From: CAZGSN01 sp964371655
GTDB lineage: Bacteria > Desulfobacterota > Binatia > HRBIN30
Assembly (NCBI GenBank): GCA_964371655.1
Contig: CAYJOD010000111.1
Span: forward strand, 1-18,673
Reading direction: 5' to 3'
DNA length: 18,673 bases
The notes beneath the pieces were generated by a model. It made no database searches. It had not been told where the DNA came from and saw only the letters and a list, made by a program, of their open reading frames with translations. How positions within the stretch are numbered: position 1 is the stretch's first letter; each line of letters begins with the position of its first letter. Below, in pieces: positions 15,222-18,673 of this stretch. Made by a program: the position numbers and the translations under genes.

Positions 15222-15252
15222 ACGAGATACGCTTCACGAGATACGAGATACG
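15222..15252. repeat. ACGAGATACG repeats between rtcB and archease
   Basis: ACGAGATACG occurs at 15222-15231, 15236-15245 and 15243-15252, filling the 39-nt gap between the two genes. The same unit occurs at 18003-18060 and 18503-18538 next to and inside the broken toxin-like gene. It looks like a low-complexity dispersed repeat that also affects gene edges. Confidence 0.75.
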
Positions 15253-15257
15253 CGCCC

Positions 15258-16739
15258 TCAGCCCTTGACGTTGCCCACCGGCGTGAAGCGCACCACGGGC
15301 CGGCTCAATCCGGCTGCCGCGGTGGCGGCGACGACGGCGTCGATGTCCTTGTAAGCCGCACCCGCCTCCTCGGCGAGGCTCGCGTACGACGCGGCGCGAA
15401 TATAAATGCCGCGTGCGCGCAAGCTGTGCTCGAGATCCTTGCCGCGATACAGCTTCTTCGCCTTGGCCCGACTCATGGTGCGGCCGCTGCCGTGGGCGGT
15501 GGTGAAGAACGATGCGCTGCCCGAGGCCACGCCGGCGAGCAAGTAGGAGCCGGTCTCCATACTGCCACCGATGATCACCGGTTGGCCGACCTCGCGGAAC
15601 GCTGCCGGCACGTCGTGCATGCCGGGGGCGAAGGCTCGCGTCGCGCCCTTGCGATGCACGAGCAGCCGGCGCCGGCGTCCACCGACTTCGTGCTCCTCGA
15701 TCTTGGCGGTGTTGTGGCAGACGTCGTAGACCACGCGCAGGCCGAGGTCGTGCGCATCGCGTTGCAGAACCTCGGCAAAGACCTCGCGGATGCGATGCAA
15801 GATGACCTGGCGGTTGGCGAACGACATGTTGATGGCGCACTTCATCGCCGCGAAGTAGGCCTGGCCTTCCTTCGAGGCGAAGGGGGCGCAGGCGAGATCG
15901 CGATCGGGAAGCTCGATGCCGAACTTCTTGTGCATCAGCGGCAGGAAGCTCTGCACGTAGTCGCTGGCGATCTGGTGGCCGAAGCCGCGGCTGCCGCAGT
16001 GGAACATGATGACCACCTGATTCGGGCGGTCGATGCCCATCACCGCGGCGGCGTGCGCATCGAAGACATGCTCGGGCTTCACCACCTGAATCTCCAGGTA
16101 ATGATTGCCCGACCCCAAGGTTCCGACCTGCTCGCGGCCGCGCTCGAGGGAGCGGGTGCTGACCCGATCCGGATCAGCCCCCGAAATCGCGCCGTGCTCC
16201 TCGGTGCGCTCGAGGTCCTCGGGCCATCCGTAACCCTTCTGTACACACCAGCGCGCCCCTTGTTCGGCAACCGCGCGGAAGTCGGCATCGCTGAGCTTGA
16301 GGAAACCGCGCGAGCCGACCCCGGCAGGCACGGCCTTGTACAAGGCGTCGATGAGCTGCGGGACACGTTCGCGAATCTCTTCGTAGGCAAGGTCGGTGCG
16401 CACCAGACGCATGCCGCAGTTGATGTCGAAGCCGATGCCGCCGGGCGAGATGACGCCATGCTCCGGATCCATCGCCGCGACGCCGCCGATCGGGAAACCG
16501 TAGCCCCAATGGCCGTCGGGCATACACAGCGCGTGCTCGACGATCCCGGGCAGCATCGCCACGTTGGTGACCTGCTCGAAGACACCGTCATCCATCTGTT
16601 CCAACAGCTCCGGCGTCGCGAAGATGCGCGCCGGCACCCGCATGCCCGGCTTGGCGGCAGGCGAGATCTCCCACATCGCCGACCCGACGCGGACGGCGTT
16701 GCGGCGCAGCGATGGGTTTGATGAAGGTCGGTCCGACAT
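15258..16739 (-). CDS. rtcB: RNA-splicing ligase RtcB
   Basis: GTP- and Mn-dependent ligase joining 2',3'-cyclic-phosphate or 3'-phosphate to 5'-OH RNA ends, used for RNA repair. It is 493 residues, the long archaeal-like form. The metal ligands can be followed: GFDINCG with Asp105 and Cys108, SGNHY with His213, FHCGSRGFGH with His247, and DVCHNTA with His342. RKGATRAF (363-370) and the nucleophile loop HGSGRTMSR with His416, the guanylated residue, are present; GSMETGSYL (392-400) replaces the more common GSMGTASYV. The ATG at 16739 fits the family start; an open frame to 16841 continues through a palindromic repeat. Archease follows at once. No CARF-type RtcR regulator is present; the sigma-54 activator further down lacks that domain. 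Confidence 0.96.
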   Translation of the reverse strand: MSDRPSSNPSLRRNAVRVGSAMWEISPAAKPGMRVPARIFATPELLEQMDDGVFEQVTNVAMLPGIVEHALCMPDGHWGYGFPIGGVAAMDPEHGVISPGGIGFDINCGMRLVRTDLAYEEIRERVPQLIDALYKAVPAGVGSRGFLKLSDADFRAVAEQGARWCVQKGYGWPEDLERTEEHGAISGADPDRVSTRSLERGREQVGTLGSGNHYLEIQVVKPEHVFDAHAAAVMGIDRPNQVVIMFHCGSRGFGHQIASDYVQSFLPLMHKKFGIELPDRDLACAPFASKEGQAYFAAMKCAINMSFANRQVILHRIREVFAEVLQRDAHDLGLRVVYDVCHNTAKIEEHEVGGRRRRLLVHRKGATRAFAPGMHDVPAAFREVGQPVIIGGSMETGSYLLAGVASGSASFFTTAHGSGRTMSRAKAKKLYRGKDLEHSLRARGIYIRAASYASLAEEAGAAYKDIDAVVAATAAAGLSRPVVRFTPVGNVKG

Positions 16740-16796
16740 CGCTGCGAACGTACTGCCGAGACGCCGACCCCGCAAGACGAGGAACAAGGCCAGCTC

Positions 16797-16830
16797 CCCT
16801 CTCCCGCGCCAATTCCGGCGCGGGAGAGGG
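16797..16830. repeat. 34-bp palindromic element before rtcB
   Basis: CCCTCTCCCGCGCC and its exact complement, 14-bp arms around a 6-nt loop, about 58 bp upstream of the rtcB start. It is a relative of the CCCTCTCCC-type repeat at 4329-4410 with a different core. Confidence 0.75.
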
Positions 16831-16862
16831 AGTCCGTTCACACGCCGGCGCTGCTTCGATTG

Positions 16863-16944
16863 CGAGCGCGGCTACGATCACAGGCTCAATCGTACCTCCG
16901 ATTTCAGAAGCACCCCGCGGCGCTTGTAACGCGGCTGGCTTATG
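16863..16944. repeat. direct repeat, left copy (partner at 17205-17278)
   Basis: It starts CGAGCGCGGCTACGATCA, continues AGGCTCAATCGT and ends GGCGCTTGTAACGCGGCT then CTTATG. The copy at 17205-17278 keeps these blocks in the same order with small indels. The two copies bracket the interrupted repeat unit and the miniature element at 16956-17203. No coding sequence is evident from 16842 to 17296. Confidence 0.75.
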
Positions 16945-16955
16945 CGAACGCAGAT

Positions 16956-17217
16956 GTAGCCGCGGCCGCCACCTGTCCTCCGAAGCCGAATGGCGAAGGA
17001 GGAAGGCCGTGGCATCCAGTGTTTGTCGGCAGATTCGCGCTTCGATTCCAGTCGCGGCCACGCTCTGGCGAGGTCGTCTCAAAACCTCGGCAAGGTGGTA
17101 CAGGCCAAAGGCCTATACCACCAAGAACCCAATCCCAGTGCAGAAAGCCTTGGTGGTATAGGCTTCCAGCCTGTACCACCAAGAGGTTTTGAGACAACCT
17201 CCAGCGAGCGCGGCTAC
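16956..17217. repeat. third GTAGCC repeat unit, interrupted
   Basis: Read on the plus strand this is the reverse of the units at 2907-2999 and 3030-3122: it begins GTAGCCGCGGCCGCCA, carries CAGATTCGCGCTTCGATTC in the middle and would end CCACGCTCTGGCGAGCGCGG, then CTAC. That last block, intact in both other copies, is split here by 131 extra bases at 17073-17203. Confidence 0.75.
17073..17203. mobile_element. 131-bp miniature inverted-repeat element inserted in a repeat
   Basis: The termini are inverted copies, GAGGTCGTCTCAAAACCTC (17070-17088) and GAGGTTTTGAGACAACCTC (17183-17201), 18 of 19 matching. Inside are two related hairpins built on GGTGGTA.AGGC (17092-17125 and 17149-17183). The insertion splits the block CTGGCGAGCGCGG that is continuous at 2907-2930 and 3030-3053, and GCGAG stands on both sides (17068-17072, 17204-17208), as expected of a 5-bp target duplication. 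It has no coding capacity, so it would have moved by a transposase in trans. The exact ends are uncertain by a few bases. Confidence 0.7.
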
Positions 17218-17296
17218 GATCAGAGGCTCAATCGTCCGAATCCGAGAAGACCGGCGCTTGTAACGCGGCTGACTTATGAAGTAAGGGTGCTGCCTC

Positions 17297-17710
17297 ATGC
17301 CCGGCAGCGTCAGCGCCAACATATTGGATCAATCAGTTCAATGTCCCGCTTCGCCGACGACAGCTGAGCTGGAGAAGTTGTGTTTCAGTCGCCTGCGCTT
17401 TCGGCTGCATCTCGATACGCCATTGCAGCTGCCGCCGTTTTCCGGTTCGACCCTGCGCGGCGGTTTTTGAATCGCTTTCAAGCAAGCTGTCTGCGTCGTC
17501 GAGCACGGTGAATGCAGCCGCTGTCTGCTGCAACGTAAATGCTCGTATGCGTATGTGTTCGAGACCCCAATCCACACACTCGCAAGCGGCAGCACGCACG
17601 AACTGCGCGTTTGGGTTACCCACAGCGGGCCTCGGCGCGCCCCGAGGGGCCTCTGTCCTGGGGCCCCGGTTAAGGGCGCGCGCCGAGCAAGGAAAGCCCG
17701 CTGTGGATAA
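17297..17710 (+). pseudogene. cas6: broken Cas6-type CRISPR RNA endonuclease gene
   Basis: From ATG 17297 the frame reads as the N-terminal part of a Cas6 RAMP endoribonuclease, the enzyme that cuts CRISPR precursor RNA: LEKLCFSRLRFRL, then LQLPPFSGSTLRGGF, then an in-frame TGA at 17468-17470, then IAFKQAVC and a four-cysteine stretch with CSRC and KCSYAYVFETP. The family usually has RGAFG or similar where the stop lies, so GGA to TGA is the likely change. The similarity ends near 17600, where a 101-bp inverted-repeat element begins; the C-terminal two thirds are missing. The frame stops for good at 17710. No array, cas1, cas2 or other cas gene is visible nearby. Identification rests on motif recall; the minus-strand frames over this region look like shadows. 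Confidence 0.75.
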
Positions 17711-17713
17711 CCC
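17613..17713. mobile_element. 101-bp inverted-repeat element at the cas6 break
   Basis: Ends GGGTTACCCACAGCGGGC (17613-17630) and GCCCGCTGTGGATAACCC (17696-17713) are inverted copies, 17 of 18 matching; CTCGGCGCGC recurs inside both arms. It lies where cas6 similarity ends, so it may have caused or followed the truncation. No clear target duplication is seen. The right end contains the DnaA-box-like TTATCCACA on the minus strand, which I take as coincidence within the repeat. Confidence 0.7.
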
Positions 17714-18151
17714 TTGCCGCCATCGGGAACACGCGACAGCCAACACTCAGAGGCCGATGAACTTGACGAGGGAGGTCCCAACAGGCAACTGAAACCCAAC
17801 GTCGCTTCGCTCCGACGGTGTTCGCCATCATTGGATCAGGCGTTCGCCTTCGTCGGACCAGCCGTTCGGCTTCGTCGGATTACGCACTTGCCACCGTAGA
17901 TCAGTCTGACATCGTACATGTCGAACCCGTCGAAACAGCAGACTTCAGGAGCGAAGGATTGAACTTGACGGGACTGGTGGCTTGGGGCTGAGGGCTGGTT
18001 CTGACGAGATACGCCCTTCGACTGGGCTCAGGACAGGCTTCACGAGCGACGAGATACGCGTGCGTGCTGAGTAGGGCGCTGATGGAGCGTTCAACGACAG
18101 CTCGGCAGAGACAACCGGTGATCACCGGCTTCCTGATATAGGGATGTTCGT
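17714..18151. other. gene-free stretch with repeat fragments
   Basis: No credible gene. It holds a 17-bp near-duplicate CGTTCGCCTTCGTCGGA / CGTTCGGCTTCGTCGGA (17841-17857, 17863-17879), one copy of a 60-bp direct repeat at 17946-18005, ACGAGATACG units, and a fragment of the common dispersed repeat CCTTCGACTGGGCTCAGGAC (18015-18034). Minus-strand frames here read as translated repeats. Confidence 0.6.
17946..18005. repeat. direct repeat left of the toxin-antitoxin-like pair
   Basis: It starts CAGGAGCGAAGGAT, continues CTGGTGGCTTGGGGCT and ends in GGCTGG.TCTGAC. A copy in the same orientation is at 18562-18619, so the two-gene unit at 18152-18558 is bracketed by direct repeats about 0.6 kb apart. 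Confidence 0.75.
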
Positions 18152-18337
18152 ATGCCTAAGAGGAAAGCGGGACCGTCAACGTCTCCGACACGTCTGAAGC
18201 CAGAGGTGCAAGCGGAGCTGGACGCAATCGATCGAGCCTTCACGCGTGTCTCGAAGACGCGCGCGTCTGCGGTTGATTTCCTGAAGCGAGCGGGCATCGT
18301 CGATAAACACGGCCGCTTGGCAAAAGCCTATCGTTGA
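18152..18337 (+). CDS. small antitoxin-like protein
   Basis: A 61-residue protein, Lys/Arg-rich at the N-terminus, then a helical region with ELDAIDRAFTRV (about 22-33) and ending DFLKRAGIVDKHGRLAKAYR (42-61). AGGGA lies 8 nt before the ATG. It overlaps the next gene by four bases (TTGA), the arrangement usual for translationally coupled toxin-antitoxin genes. From memory, small proteins of this pattern, ending in 'FL..AGI.D..G.L...YR', often precede genes with the YHGCD motif; the antitoxin role is inferred from this and not shown by any DNA-binding motif. Confidence 0.65.
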   Translation: MPKRKAGPSTSPTRLKPEVQAELDAIDRAFTRVSKTRASAVDFLKRAGIVDKHGRLAKAYR

Positions 18338-18558
18338 GCCTGTCCGTGCCTTGGGGCCGCTACGTTCTCGGTTATCACGGTTGCGACACTGCCCTCGCTC
18401 AATCCGTCGCGAGTGGGCAGAGGGATCTCGAAGCCAGCGAAAATGACTTCGACTGGCTTGGACACGGACGATACTTCTGGGAAGAAAGCCCGAGCGTGGC
18501 TCTGACGAGATACGCTCCACGAGCGACGAGATACGCGTACGGTGAAGCGCCAGGGTGA
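18334..18558 (+). pseudogene. truncated toxin-like protein with YHGCD and DWLGHGRYFWE motifs
   Basis: A 74-residue frame starting at TTG (18334) that overlaps the stop of the preceding gene; GTG at 18346 is an alternative start. It contains VLGYHGCDTALA (about 11-22), SENDFDWLGHGRYFWE (about 35-50) and ESP, a pattern I know from small unnamed proteins; the 'YHG...' start followed by 'G.G.YFWE' resembles ADP-ribosyltransferase-like toxins such as DUF3990, though I cannot confirm the fold. After PSVAL the sequence turns into TRYAPRATRYAYG, which is the translated ACGAGATACG repeat (18503-18538). The C-terminal part of the family is therefore missing and the protein is probably inactive. Confidence 0.55.
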
Positions 18559-18561
18559 CTC

Positions 18562-18619
18562 CAGGAGCGAAGGATGAAATGGGGGGGCTGGTGGCTTGGG
18601 GCTCGGGGCTGGCTCTGAC
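18562..18619. repeat. direct repeat right of the toxin-antitoxin-like pair
   Basis: Second copy of the repeat at 17946-18005, same orientation, with a G-run replacing part of the middle. It begins directly after the stop of the truncated toxin-like frame. Nothing further is recognised from 18620 to the window end. Confidence 0.7.
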
Positions 18620-18673
18620 CATAACTCCGCTCTAAGCCGATCGAGCCGACGGGATTCTCCACAATAACAATGA

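Noticed and set aside
13992..16721. A 909-codon plus-strand open frame across the regulator, archease and rtcB
   Set aside because: It is antisense to three well-identified genes; its translation is Arg/His/Asp-rich without domains. High GC gives long antisense frames.
16743..16758. Possible sigma-54 promoter before rtcB (GGCAGTACGTTCGC on the minus strand)
   Set aside because: The spacing is right but only part of the consensus matches, and it lies 4-19 nt from the start codon, leaving no room for a leader.
17701..17711. DnaA box TTATCCACA on the minus strand as a sign of a replication origin
   Set aside because: Only one box, and it belongs to the terminal inverted repeat of the 101-bp element; no dnaA, dnaN or AT-rich region is near.
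17333..17799. Two minus-strand frames of 137 and 153 codons
   Set aside because: They overlap the plus-strand cas6 relic and a palindromic element, share the same DNA in two frames and show no family pattern.
17841..17879. Short near-identical tandem units as a CRISPR array remnant near cas6
   Set aside because: Only two 17-bp units 5 bp apart; there is no spacer-length interval and no further copy.

Overview
The window reads as GC-rich bacterial chromosome, most likely from an environmental proteobacterium-like lineage of the old 'Deltaproteobacteria' type (Desulfobacterota, Myxococcota or Binatota). That placement is an inference from base composition, sigma-54 regulation, SelD, an RtcB/archease pair, an Asp+2 lipoprotein and a very high load of short palindromic intergenic repeats; no rRNA or marker gene is present to confirm it.

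Layout. 91-1739 (minus): a PhoU-like DUF47 protein followed by a PiT phosphate transporter, a classic pair. 2031-2719 (minus): a short conserved protein and a small membrane protein, both of unknown function. 2907-3122: two 93-bp inverted-repeat units in tandem. 3195-4247 (minus): selenide,water dikinase SelD (Cys form). 4710-5777 (minus): Mrp/ApbC iron-sulfur carrier ATPase. 5978-6655 (minus): Crp/Fnr-family regulator. 7067-9370 (plus): large lipoprotein with a beta-trefoil-like N-terminus and an M19 dipeptidase-like metal-hydrolase core. 9697-11628 (minus): 643-residue unrecognised protein that I read as a divergent kinase-fold protein with internally repeated modules. 11804-13168 (minus): malic enzyme preceded by a good sigma-54 promoter, and directly upstream of that 13484-14530 (minus) a stand-alone sigma-54 activator. 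14787-16739 (minus): RtcB RNA ligase and its cofactor archease. 16790-18673: a degraded accessory zone with nested miniature elements, a broken cas6 gene and a toxin-antitoxin-like pair whose second gene is cut short by a dispersed repeat.

How the parts fit. The clearest functional groupings are phosphate uptake (DUF47 + PiT), RNA ligation (RtcB + archease) and the sigma-54 activator/malic enzyme unit. The most unusual feature of the window is its intergenic DNA: at least ten distinct inverted-repeat elements, several nested, one apparently inserted inside another with a short target duplication, and some touching gene ends. I see no CRISPR array, no rRNA and no tRNA.
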